Part shown: in pieces, positions 38,401-45,698 of the stretch
How positions within the stretch are numbered: the stretch's first letter is position 1
Layout of the letters: each line of letters opens with the position of its first letter
Assembly (NCBI RefSeq): GCF_918731615.1
Contig: NZ_OU957226.1
Span: 3,163,501 to 3,227,500 of the forward strand
Direction of reading: 5' to 3'
DNA: 64,000 bases
Origin: Flavobacterium sp. CECT 9288
GTDB taxonomy: Bacteria > Bacteroidota > Bacteroidia > Flavobacteriales > Flavobacteriaceae
Position numbers and translations under genes: made by a program
Notes under the pieces: generated by a model
What the model was told of the DNA's origin: nothing
What the model saw: the letters and a program-made list of their open reading frames with translations, nothing else
The model's database searches: none

Positions 38401-39072
38401 TGTATAATAACTTAAAGCTTCACTACCAAAAGGATCAAAAAGCGCAACCAAAAATCGATTCTCATTTTCTTTTGTAAAACTACTTACAATACCTTGCACA
38501 AATAAAAGAAGTAAAACAGTAATGAAACCAACCGAAATATTACGGGTAATTGTTACTACTGAAAAAACAATTACACCAAAAAACGCTAAATTAGGGATTA
38601 TAAATATCAAATAACTTTGCAAATAGGCCATAAAACTATGCGGACCCAATAACTGTGGGTTTACTCCTGGTAAAAATGAAGCTAAAAAAGCACCTAAACC
38701 AATGCAAAGCGTGATTAAAATAACAACTAATAAGGAACTGAAAAACTTACTCATTAAGTAATCCCATTTGCTAAATGGATACGAAAACAAGATAGAATGC
38801 ATGTTATATTTAAAATCACGATAAACGGACGCACCTATAATGGAGGGTAATAAAAAATAAATAAAAACTGATAATGCGTTTAACATATTGTTTAATGCTA
38901 TAGGCGAATTTGCCATAGCGTTAGAGGCCGTAGTAGTTTTAAAACTATCAAAAATTCCAAGACTACTAGCCATCATTAACATAGAAAATGCCATGAAAAT
39001 TCCGGCGTATATATAAAAAGTTGGATTTTTTAGCCACCTTTTTAATTCAAAAGTAAATAAGGTTCCAAACAT
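35425..39072 (-). CDS. ABC transporter permease fused to an M1-family aminopeptidase
   Basis: A 1215-residue membrane protein. Residues 1-610 contain about twelve transmembrane helices in two ABC-2-like halves (the first starts MFGTLFTFELKRWLKNPTFY). Residues about 625-1190 form an M1 gluzincin domain, with the zinc motif HEVAHQWW (His936, Glu937, His940) and a downstream glutamate in LLSESLSEY. The conserved aromatic NFSPYQHKQVRI and AIGFIAD segments precede it. The topology puts the peptidase outside or inside depending on helix count; with an even number it would be cytoplasmic. The ATPase gene lies 1 bp upstream. This fusion recurs in Bacteroidota; substrate and coupling are unknown. Confidence 0.88.
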   Translation of the reverse strand: MFGTLFTFELKRWLKNPTFYIYAGIFMAFSMLMMASSLGIFDSFKTTTASNAMANSPIALNNMLNALSVFIYFLLPSIIGASVYRDFKYNMHSILFSYPFSKWDYLMSKFFSSLLVVILITLCIGLGAFLASFLPGVNPQLLGPHSFMAYLQSYLIFIIPNLAFFGVIVFSVVTITRNISVGFITVLLLLFVQGIVSSFTKENENRFLVALFDPFGSEALSYYTKYWTVYEKNENLLPFKGAIIYNRAIWLTVSMVILGLMYRYFSFTQTALTLRKSKDNERITKNNFGGITKVNLPKVGYDYSTKQNLKTAWSLSQVDFKFIVKNWIFISIVLVGMLFILITALSSGAFFGTETYPVTWQMLEIPGSTFGLFINILTFLFSGILIHRATTTRMFHLIDVTPTPNWVLLLSKFIAIVKMQMVLLLVIMFSGILFQVYKGYFNFEIGHYLFELYALKWIEYIIWALMAVLIQTLVKNYLLGFFILLLFYIGLSFLPAIGVEQLIYQFNSDTGYSFSDMNGYGHRLSSYFLYKIYWLALGIIFFGLALLFWTRGTVQSFKGRWSDFKIRFTKQIALLLVAATFVFLGIGGALYYQDNILNENKSGNEQELEIVNWEKKYKKFENKIQPRITDIKIDMDLFPEERNFVANGKYILKNKSTQVIDSILVDYKEGTQVSFNVKNKLVSKDTLYNFNIYKLEQALQPGDSIQMSFVVKNKPNTFFKNNSPVLYNGTFINNDIFPSLGYSASSELTDDDVRKKYGLKPKDRMAKPTDSIARKNTYISSDADWLTFETTVSTSGDQTAIAPGYLKKKWQKNGRNYFHYKMDKKMLNFYAFNSARYEVKRDKWKNVNIEIYYHKGHEYNLNRMIAGVKKSLEYYTKNFSPYQHKQVRIIEYPKTQGQFAQSFANTIPYSEAIGFIADVNDDNQDAVDYPFAVTSHEVAHQWWAHQVIGGNVQGATLLSESLSEYSSLKVLEQTYGKSKMRRFLKDALDKYLQGRTFESKKEQPLMFNENQQYIHYEKGSLVLYALSDYIGEQKMNNTLKSYISKVAFQDAPYTNSIELVNELKKATPDSLQYVINDMFETITLYDNRISNVTSKKMPNGKFQVTIQFEVSKYKADKEGKRIFTDPKGKTLKFTRKGDKYPTESFPLQDYVEIGIFSEQTIKGKKTDKELYLKKLKINTIDNTVVLMVNEKPTEVGVDPYNKLIDTNSDDNRRKL

Positions 39073-39073
39073 T

Positions 39074-39949
39074 TTATAAGTCTTTTTTTAGTGCAACAAA
39101 ATATACATCTTCTAATTGTGGTTCTGCCTGAACAAAACTTTCATTTGGCTTTTCCTGACTATACACTCTAATGTTTAGCGTGTTGTCTTGGTTGTAATTA
39201 GAAGAAATTACATTAAAGTCTTTTTCGTTTTGTTCCAATGCTTCTCTTTCAATAATTTTGGTCCAAATTTGACCTGAAAGCTCAGCTGTTGCAGCTTTAG
39301 GAGTACTTTGATTTAATATTTTTCCACCATTTAGAATGGCCATTTCATTACATAATTCTTTTACATCATCAACAATGTGCGTTGAAAAAATAACGGTATG
39401 ATTTGTACCTATTTCTCTTAGTACGTTTAAAAAACGGTGTCTTTCCGCAGGATCTAAACCAGCAGTAGGTTCATCAACAATGATTAACTTTGGATTATTT
39501 AACAACAATTGCGCAATACCAAAACGCTGTTTCATACCACCTGAATAGCCATTTACATTCTTCATTCTAACGTCATACAAATTAGTAACTTCTAATACTT
39601 GTTTGACAATTACTGTTCGCTCTTTTTGAGATGAAATTCCTTTTAATCGGGCAAAATAATCTAGTAAATCTTCTGCAGACATATTAGGATAAACACCAAA
39701 TTCTTGAGGTAAGTATCCCAAAATTTTACGCAATTCCATTTGATTTTCAAGAACATTAATTCCATCAAATTCTATGGAACCTGAATCCGGTTTTTGTAAA
39801 GTAGCTATAGTACGCATTAAACTAGATTTTCCCGCACCATTAGGACCCAAAAGTCCGAACATTCCTGTTCCAATTTCTAAATTCAAATTATCCAATGCTT
39901 TTACACCATTGCTATACGTCTTGCTCAAGTTACTAATCTTTAACTTCAT
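39074..39949 (-). CDS. ABC transporter ATP-binding protein
   Basis: A 291-residue ATPase of the ABC-2 (drug/lipid/Na export) type. It has Walker A GPNGAGKSS, Q-loop LPQEFGVYP, signature YSGGMKQR, Walker B LIIVDEPTAGLDP and the H-loop His in STHIVDD. The C-terminal 75 residues (SGQIWTKIIEREALEQ onward) are the usual regulatory tail, ending in LEDVYFVAL. It lies 1 bp from the permease-M1 gene and is its obvious energy-coupling partner. Confidence 0.92.
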   Translation of the reverse strand: MKLKISNLSKTYSNGVKALDNLNLEIGTGMFGLLGPNGAGKSSLMRTIATLQKPDSGSIEFDGINVLENQMELRKILGYLPQEFGVYPNMSAEDLLDYFARLKGISSQKERTVIVKQVLEVTNLYDVRMKNVNGYSGGMKQRFGIAQLLLNNPKLIIVDEPTAGLDPAERHRFLNVLREIGTNHTVIFSTHIVDDVKELCNEMAILNGGKILNQSTPKAATAELSGQIWTKIIEREALEQNEKDFNVISSNYNQDNTLNIRVYSQEKPNESFVQAEPQLEDVYFVALKKDL

Positions 39950-40173
39950 GATTTATTGGTTTAGTTAAGTCAGATTAGTATCGTATTTACTAAAATGTTA
40001 CCAATTATTTCTTATTTTTATTACTAATTTATCCTTATCGACATGGCAAACTACTGAACCTCATCACAATAATAAAGGAAAAAAAATGGGTTCCTTTTAG
40101 CTTTTTACCTAATTTAAAAACTGTAAAACCTTTGATCTATGATAATTCAAAAATGCTTTGAAACGTTGAGTCT

Positions 40174-40204
40174 TTGCGACAAACAAAAATCCTTTGTACC
40201 TTTG
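40174..40204 (+). promoter_or_regulatory. housekeeping promoter of thiL, adjoining the start codon
   Basis: TTG (40174-40176), 20 bp, then TACCTTTG (40197-40204). The -7 box ends four bases before ATG 40209, so the mRNA would be leaderless or nearly so. The rest of the 39950-40173 gap shows nothing recognisable. Confidence 0.65.
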
Positions 40205-40208
40205 CTAC

Positions 40209-41255
40209 ATGATAGAAGATAAAAACCCACAACGCACCAGCATTGCTCAACTAGGAGAATTTGGACTAATAGATCACTTGACAAAAAACTTCGAAATTAC
40301 ACAAGCTTCTACTCTAAAAGGAATTGGGGATGACGCAGCTGTTTTAGACTTCAAGGACAAAAAAGTGGTAGTGTCTACTGACTTGTTAATTGAAGGAGTG
40401 CATTTTGATTTGGCTTACATGCCCTTAAAACATTTAGGATATAAAGCTGTTGTAGTCAATGTTTCGGATATTTGTGCCATGAATGCTAAGGCAACTCAAA
40501 TAACCGTTTCGGTTGCGGTTTCTAACAGATTTCCACTAGAAGCTCTTGAAGAATTATTTGACGGTATTACACATGCCGCTGCAGAATACAAAGTTGATGT
40601 GATTGGTGGAGATACTACCTCATCTCAAAAAGGATTGATCATAAGTATTACAGCTATTGGCGAAGCCAATGAAGAGGAAATCGTATATAGAAATGGGGCT
40701 AAGGAAACTGATTTACTGGTTGTAACAGGTGATATTGGCGCTGCTTATATGGGTTTACAAGTCCTAGAGAGAGAGAAACAAGTGTTTCAAGTGAATCCAA
40801 ATAATCAACCTGACTTAGACGCTTATACTTATTTGATAGAACGTCAATTAAAGCCTGAAGCCCGAAAAGATGTACGCACCTTATTGCACGCCTTAGAAGT
40901 AAAACCTACCGCAATGATTGATATATCAGATGGATTATCATCAGAGATCATGCACATTTGCAAACAATCAAAAGTAGGTTGTAATTTATATGAAGATAAA
41001 TTACCTATTGACCCACAGTTTATAAATGTTTGCGAAGAATTTAATATTGATAGCACAACAGTAGCCATTAACGGCGGCGAAGATTACGAATTGTTATTTA
41101 CAATTTCGATTCAAGATTTTGAGAAAATAAAAGCCAATCCTAACTTTACAATTATTGGTCACATGACTCAAGAAAGTGAAGGCATTCATTTAATTACCCG
41201 TGCAAATACCAAGATTACACTCAAAGCCCGTGGATGGGATGCTTTAAGTGAATAA
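40209..41255 (+). CDS. thiL: thiamine-monophosphate kinase
   Basis: ThiL phosphorylates thiamine monophosphate to thiamine diphosphate with ATP. The 348-residue protein has the PurM-like fold motifs GIGDDAAVLDF (metal-binding Asp pair), VVSTDLLIEGVHFD, GYKAVVVNVSDICAMNA, VIGGDTTSSQKGLIISITAIG, and the C-terminal MIDISDGLSSEI and NGGEDYELLFT. I set the start at ATG 40209 because the upstream in-frame TTG at 40194 lies within the promoter. No other thi gene is adjacent. Confidence 0.93.
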   Translation: MIEDKNPQRTSIAQLGEFGLIDHLTKNFEITQASTLKGIGDDAAVLDFKDKKVVVSTDLLIEGVHFDLAYMPLKHLGYKAVVVNVSDICAMNAKATQITVSVAVSNRFPLEALEELFDGITHAAAEYKVDVIGGDTTSSQKGLIISITAIGEANEEEIVYRNGAKETDLLVVTGDIGAAYMGLQVLEREKQVFQVNPNNQPDLDAYTYLIERQLKPEARKDVRTLLHALEVKPTAMIDISDGLSSEIMHICKQSKVGCNLYEDKLPIDPQFINVCEEFNIDSTTVAINGGEDYELLFTISIQDFEKIKANPNFTIIGHMTQESEGIHLITRANTKITLKARGWDALSE

Positions 41256-41283
41256 CTACTGGTCTTAAAAACAAAACCTATTT

Positions 41284-41324
41284 AAAATGCCACAAGAAGT
41301 TCAAGACTTTTTGGGGCATTTTTT
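41284..41324 (+). terminator. terminator of thiL
   Basis: AAAATGCC pairs with GGCATTTT over a long loop that can itself fold, then a T-tract follows. Confidence 0.6.
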
Positions 41325-41403
41325 ATCTGATAAAAAGAATCTCTATATAGCTGTATACTAATGCCCTTTGATGTTGATTCAAAATAAAATGGGCACCAAA
41401 TAA

Positions 41404-42099
41404 TTAATATAACAAACCTTTGGCTTTAGCCTCTTGAACCAAATCTTTATCTAAACCGCTTTCAATTTTTAAGAGTAACATTAAATCTTTCTTTCTTCTC
41501 TCAATTGCACCTGCTGATAAGGGGATGTATTGTGGAAAATCACTTTTTTTTGTTCCCTTAGACAAATGAAATAATATTTGTTTGTCAAAAACGTCTATCT
41601 CAACAGCATCTGCATCTACTAATTCCAACATACTTATAATAGAATCACTATAGTATTTTTTATTGTTGATAATCGTGTCAATTGCAAAAATCAAAACTTC
41701 AAAATTAAGATCATTTTTTACAATCAAACCAGCTGGATTGATGGTTTTAACAATCGTTTTGATTTTCAATAATTCAGTATACATAGTTAGTAAAATAATT
41801 TTACAATTTGGCATGTATGTTTGGAGTAACTTAGCTAAATCCTCACCTGAGAAAATATTTTTACTTTCAAAAGGAGGCATACTGATGTCAAGGAAAGCAA
41901 TATCAAAAGGAGCCGTTTCTGGATTAGTAATAATATCATAGGCTGTTTCACAGTTTTTAGCTTGATCAATCATGAATGTGTATTCATCGGTTTTGTAACG
42001 AGTAATAGCATTCTTATACCCTTCAATTATAAAAGGGTGATCATCTACGATTAAAATATTATTATTAAATTTAATTTTAGCTAGGGCTTCAATTGTCAT
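41404..42099 (-). CDS. response regulator paired with the TPR sensor kinase
   Basis: A 231-residue response regulator. The receiver domain (about 14-135) contains the acidic pair in IVDDHP, phospho-acceptor Asp71 in AFLDISMPP and the conserved Lys in GLIVKND. The C-terminal part (about 155-231) looks like a divergent LuxR/NarL-type helix-turn-helix (FDKQILFHLSKGTKKSDFPQ, SAGAIERRKKDLMLLL). It starts 19 bp after the kinase gene ends, so it is cotranscribed with it and is the cognate regulator. The targets are not known; the neighbouring peptide genes are candidates. Confidence 0.88.
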   Translation of the reverse strand: MTIEALAKIKFNNNILIVDDHPFIIEGYKNAITRYKTDEYTFMIDQAKNCETAYDIITNPETAPFDIAFLDISMPPFESKNIFSGEDLAKLLQTYMPNCKIILLTMYTELLKIKTIVKTINPAGLIVKNDLNFEVLIFAIDTIINNKKYYSDSIISMLELVDADAVEIDVFDKQILFHLSKGTKKSDFPQYIPLSAGAIERRKKDLMLLLKIESGLDKDLVQEAKAKGLLY

Positions 42100-42118
42100 T
42101 TTTTCTAGTATTGAATGT

Positions 42119-44143
42119 TTATACTAAATGTATTGTAATTATAATATGGGTCCCTTTACTAATTATAGAATTAATTATTGCTGTCCCATTACAATCTAAG
42201 GCTCTTGACCTGATATTCTGCAAACCTATTCCTTTTTTTGCTTTGATTGTGTTAAAACCAATTCCATCATCAATAATTTCTAAAATTAGTTGATCCTCAT
42301 TTTTTAAACACTTCACATGGATGGAATTAGCATGTGCATATTTATTTATGTTTTGTAAACTTTCTTGCACAATTCTATAAATATTGATTTTGATAGAATT
42401 ACTTATAGCGTCCCAATCAATAGCATTGTCAATACTTGCGTGTAAATTTGTAGAAAAAGTTTTTCTTTGTTCTTCAAGAAGATTGTGTAAAATAACTACA
42501 AAATTATTGATCAACTCTTTATTCTCTCTGCTTAAATCATGTGATATTTCCCGCAAATCTTGCTCAATGTTACGCAGTTCTACTAAGTATTCATTTCGTT
42601 TTTTAATAGCATTTGAATCATCAAATTGGTTCAAGGTGTCTAAGTTTATCCTAAGACCAAATATTCTACCCAAAACCCCATCGTGCAACTCTTGAGCTAC
42701 TCTTTTCTTTTCTTTAACCCGACCTAAGTCTATGGTACTCTGTTGCGAAATCATTAAATTGTAAATATCTTCATTAGCTTTTTGTTGCCTTTGTTTGTAG
42801 AGTAAAACCTTATTCCTATTTCTCTGATTTAAAACAAGATACAACAACAATGCAACAACTCCAAATGAAATCAAACCGTATAATAAATTCCTGTTTTTAG
42901 TGGTTAAATAGTCATTCTTTTCAATGACTTCTTCCGTTTCGTATTCAATTCTTGAAAATTTATTCCCTATCGCTCGATCTGATTTTTGTCTCCTTTCACT
43001 AATTACAATATATTCCTTACTATAATATGCTGTATTTTTAGGATCTACTAAAGATAATTGCTTTAATGAATTTAATATACTACGAGAATTGTTTGCTTTT
43101 TTAGATAAATACAATGCTTCTTTAGCAAATTGTAAAGCTTTTAGAGTATCCTTTTTTGACAAAAAATACTCTGAAATATTAATTTTACTTGCAATAATAC
43201 CTGTAGTAATTTGCAAACTGTCTCTTATCCTTAAAGATTGAAAAAACAATTGAGGCAATCCCTCTTTCTCATTAAGTTGAAATTTAGTATAGGCTAAATT
43301 ATTTAACAGCATAGCAAATAATGCAGGCTTATCTTTTATTATATTTCTTTCTAACAGACCTTTTTCAAAATACTTTTTAGATTTGCGAAAATCCTTTTTA
43401 TTTTGATAGACAGCTCCAATATTATTAAATGAGGTTGCTTTGGGTTGAGCAAATGATTTCATAAAATTATCATCTATACTCCCCAAAGCCTTATTATGAT
43501 ATTCAATGGAATTATTATAATCCTCAAGTTCGTTATAAATTTGTCCAAGAAGGTTGTATGAATTATATAAAATATCATTGAAATTCTTGTTCTTTATAAT
43601 TTTTAAAACCTTAAAAATAGCCATTTCAGCTCCAAGAAAATCACTCTCAGTATACTGTAAAGTGGCTTTATTAAGCATAGTTAACGCAACATTATAGGTA
43701 TCGTTTAATTCTACATATTTGTTTTCTGCTTCATTATAATAATAGAAGGCACTATCAGCCCGTTCTTTCAATAAGTAATAATCCCCTAAATAGACATTGC
43801 CTTTTGCAACATTACGAGTATCCTGCTGCAGTTTTGATTTTTTTAAAATGAGTTTGACTGTTTTTTTATAGTCCTCAAAACGATCTAAGTTATAATATCG
43901 ATTTGCTATCTTAAATAAATTTGATCGGTAAACAGAATCATTATTTTGAAGGTAAACTATAGTTGAGGCTTTTTGTATGTATTGCTGTCTTTGATCTATA
44001 GATAAATCAAAATCATTAGCCAACGAGAAAAAAAACTCTAAACTATCTTTTTGTATCTCCTCATTTTTAGAAACTGTCTTTTTTTGAGTGCAGCTCACAC
44101 CCAAGATAAGAAACAAAAGAATAATATAAAAAGTAGGCTTCAA
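42119..44143 (-). CDS. TPR-containing sensor histidine kinase (HisKA_3 type)
   Basis: A 674-residue sensor kinase. The N-terminus is a lipoprotein-like signal (lipobox GVSC, Cys18). Residues about 60-400 form tetratricopeptide repeats (for example NSIEYHNKALGSID and RKSKKYFEKGLLER). One transmembrane helix follows near 417-437, then a coiled segment, a HisKA_3 dimerisation helix with His487 in AQELHDGVLG, and a HATPase domain with DDGIGFN and GIGLQNIRSRA. The sensing domain is therefore predicted in the periplasm. The start is TTG at 44143, 14 nt after the probable transcript start; no ATG lies nearby. It is the third gene of the presumed signalling locus. Confidence 0.87.
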   Translation of the reverse strand: MKPTFYIILLFLILGVSCTQKKTVSKNEEIQKDSLEFFFSLANDFDLSIDQRQQYIQKASTIVYLQNNDSVYRSNLFKIANRYYNLDRFEDYKKTVKLILKKSKLQQDTRNVAKGNVYLGDYYLLKERADSAFYYYNEAENKYVELNDTYNVALTMLNKATLQYTESDFLGAEMAIFKVLKIIKNKNFNDILYNSYNLLGQIYNELEDYNNSIEYHNKALGSIDDNFMKSFAQPKATSFNNIGAVYQNKKDFRKSKKYFEKGLLERNIIKDKPALFAMLLNNLAYTKFQLNEKEGLPQLFFQSLRIRDSLQITTGIIASKINISEYFLSKKDTLKALQFAKEALYLSKKANNSRSILNSLKQLSLVDPKNTAYYSKEYIVISERRQKSDRAIGNKFSRIEYETEEVIEKNDYLTTKNRNLLYGLISFGVVALLLYLVLNQRNRNKVLLYKQRQQKANEDIYNLMISQQSTIDLGRVKEKKRVAQELHDGVLGRIFGLRINLDTLNQFDDSNAIKKRNEYLVELRNIEQDLREISHDLSRENKELINNFVVILHNLLEEQRKTFSTNLHASIDNAIDWDAISNSIKINIYRIVQESLQNINKYAHANSIHVKCLKNEDQLILEIIDDGIGFNTIKAKKGIGLQNIRSRALDCNGTAIINSIISKGTHIIITIHLV

Positions 44144-44163
44144 TGGGCGATGAGTTATAATAC

Positions 44164-44191
44164 CAAAAATAGGGAATTATATGATCGTCAA
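44164..44191 (-). promoter_or_regulatory. promoter of the sensor kinase gene, overlapping the upstream terminator
   Basis: TTG (44191-44189), 17 bp, TATTTTTG (44171-44164). The -33 TTG is the end of the T-tract of the peptide-gene terminator. The leader to TTG 44143 would be about 14 nt. Confidence 0.55.
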
Positions 44192-44221
44192 AAAAAAAGC
44201 TGTCATGAATTTGACAGCTTT
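44190..44221 (-). terminator. terminator after the short peptide genes
   Basis: AAAGCTGTCA and TGACAGCTTT form a perfect 10-bp stem. On the minus strand it is followed by nine T. It lies 25 bp after the stop of the 61-codon gene. Confidence 0.85.
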
Positions 44222-44245
44222 AATAGATTTTAACAGTACAAAGTA

Positions 44246-44431
44246 CTAATCATTCTTTTTATTCCCTCCTACAGAAGTATTTGCGATAAGATCCATATTT
44301 ACATTTTCAATTTTAAAAGTAGTCTCTTTAGATACTTTTACTATTAATGGAGCAGATTCTTCCTTAAAGGTAAAGGAAGTCAACACCATCACTATGACTA
44401 CTAAAAAAACGGTTATAATTGTATTTTTCAT
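44246..44431 (-). CDS. short secreted peptide 1 with C-terminal VGGNKKND
   Basis: A 61-residue peptide. Residues 1-20 are a hydrophobic signal (MKNTIITVFLVVIVMVLTSF); the mature part ends NTSVGGNKKND. It is a paralogue of the 81-residue peptide encoded just upstream: both start MK-x-S/T-I-x-T, share MVLTS at the end of the hydrophobic stretch and share VGGNKK(N/E)D. There are no cysteines. No function is known to me. It sits between the other peptide gene and the TPR sensor kinase, and its own terminator follows. Confidence 0.65.
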   Translation of the reverse strand: MKNTIITVFLVVIVMVLTSFTFKEESAPLIVKVSKETTFKIENVNMDLIANTSVGGNKKND

Positions 44432-44475
44432 ATTTTAAATATTATTTTATCAAGAGTGATACCTAATTCACAATA

Positions 44476-44721
44476 TTATAGACGATTCCACCAATCAGAT
44501 ATTTTGTCTAATAAAGTAGGTTCTGATTTAGGAGGAGTATCCTCTTTTTTATTACCACCCACCATACCTTCTCCTCCAAGTTCCAACTTCATCGTATTTA
44601 AATTCAAAATCTCAATTTGTCCGTTGTTATTACTTAATGGAGTAATGTGTGCGTTTAATTCTACTGAAGTTAGTACCATTAATAACGTGAATAATCCTAA
44701 TGTTGCAATTGATTTTTTCAT
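44476..44721 (-). CDS. short secreted peptide 2 with internal VGGNKKED
   Basis: An 81-residue peptide with a signal sequence (MKKSIATLGLFTLLMVLTSV, cleavage likely after LNA). The mature part has a Gly-rich stretch (ELGGEGMVGGNKKED) and a tail rich in Pro and Lys that ends in SDWWNRL. It is a paralogue of the 61-residue peptide, with the same MVLTS and VGGNKKxD signatures, plus a 22-residue extension. It precedes peptide 1 by 44 bp; both lie between the LytTR regulator and the sensor kinase, all on one strand. Confidence 0.65.
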   Translation of the reverse strand: MKKSIATLGLFTLLMVLTSVELNAHITPLSNNNGQIEILNLNTMKLELGGEGMVGGNKKEDTPPKSEPTLLDKISDWWNRL

Positions 44722-44850
44722 GATTTGGGGTTTTATGTTTATATTATTTTAACTCTTTACAGTGCTGATTAACAGCTTATCTTGAGGTAAAACTACTATA
44801 CAAAAAGTAAACAACAATCAATAAAAATGGGTTAATGGTAGAACAAGTCT

Positions 44851-44866
44851 GTGTACGAGTGTACGG
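44851..44866 (-). promoter_or_regulatory. tandem 8-bp repeat, possible LytTR operator
   Basis: GTGTACGA GTGTACGG on the plus strand is a direct repeat differing in the last base. It lies 130 bp upstream of the peptide 2 start and 29 bp beyond the LytTR gene. LytTR proteins bind short direct repeats, but usually with wider spacing, so this is only a candidate. Confidence 0.3.
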
Positions 44867-44894
44867 GTATGAAACTTGGGTAAAGTCTAGGAAT

Positions 44895-45698
44895 TTATAT
44901 TTCTAAATAATTCTCATTTGCAAAATCAGTGATGATTTGGTCAACATTCGCTTTGTACATTTTAGAATAAGGTATACGTGCGTTGGAGTTTTTTATGTAG
45001 CAAAGAGCATTCCCACTGTGAATTCTAGAAATGTAATTTCTGTTTACAATGTAACTTTTATGAATCCTCGTGAAGGGTTGAGACAAAACTGTTTCAAAAT
45101 ATTTTAGAGTTTTAAAAGCCGTTATTAATTCCCCATTGTTCAAATGAATGTCTGTAGAATTGTTATCTGCTTTGAGGAAACAGATGTCTTTTGCATCAAT
45201 GTAACGGTAGTCTCCATAGGATTTAATACACAACCGCAAGGATTGAACTTCAGGAACTGAACTTACTTTAGGAAACAGTTGATGATGAAATGTTGCAATC
45301 TCATTTATAATTCCTTCATTTTCATTTTTTTTGTTCAACCTCAACAAAAATTTTACAATATTAGAAGGCTCAACTGGTTTGATTAAATATTCCCTAACAC
45401 CATATTGAAAAGAGTCATACGCTAGTTTTTTATCACGAGTAGTAACTACAAAAATGGGCATGACACTCAAATATTTATAAAGACAGTCTATAAAATGCAA
45501 ACCCAAATTTAAGGTACGATCTACAGGATCTATCTCAATAAAAATAATATCCGGCTTATTCTCTAATATAAGATCCAGACCATCTGTGGCATTACATGCG
45601 GAACCTACAAAACTTAGTACTGGAAAAACATCAGCAACAGCTTTTGTTTCCAAGAGACTTTTTGGGTCGTCGTCTATAATTATGTATTTATATTGCAT
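44895..45698 (-). CDS. LytTR-family response regulator with Glu at the phospho-acceptor site
   Basis: A 267-residue regulator. The receiver part (about 1-125) keeps the acidic pocket IIIDDDP (Asp9-Asp11), the Thr of VVTTRDK and the Lys of YLIKPV, but the usual phospho-acceptor Asp (DIIFLDI) is Glu55 in DIIFIEIDP. The C-terminal LytTR DNA-binding domain (about 165-262) shows CIKSYGDYRYIDAKDICFLK, FTRIHKSYIVNRNYI and RIPYSKMYK. Glu there often mimics phosphorylation, so the protein may be permanently active; a pseudo-receiver is also possible. No LytS-type kinase is adjacent. Confidence 0.87.
   Translation of the reverse strand: MQYKYIIIDDDPKSLLETKAVADVFPVLSFVGSACNATDGLDLILENKPDIIFIEIDPVDRTLNLGLHFIDCLYKYLSVMPIFVVTTRDKKLAYDSFQYGVREYLIKPVEPSNIVKFLLRLNKKNENEGIINEIATFHHQLFPKVSSVPEVQSLRLCIKSYGDYRYIDAKDICFLKADNNSTDIHLNNGELITAFKTLKYFETVLSQPFTRIHKSYIVNRNYISRIHSGNALCYIKNSNARIPYSKMYKANVDQIITDFANENYLEI

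Noticed and set aside
39950..40173. Possible TPP riboswitch before thiL
   Set aside because: No CTGAGA or ACCTG-type conserved segments are present, and the promoter directly abuts the start codon.
40194..40208. TTG start of thiL, five codons upstream
   Set aside because: It lies inside the promoter -7 box and would not be in the mRNA.
42661..42720. Possible internal start or frameshift in the sensor kinase gene
   Set aside because: Re-reading the frame around His487 gave an uninterrupted frame.
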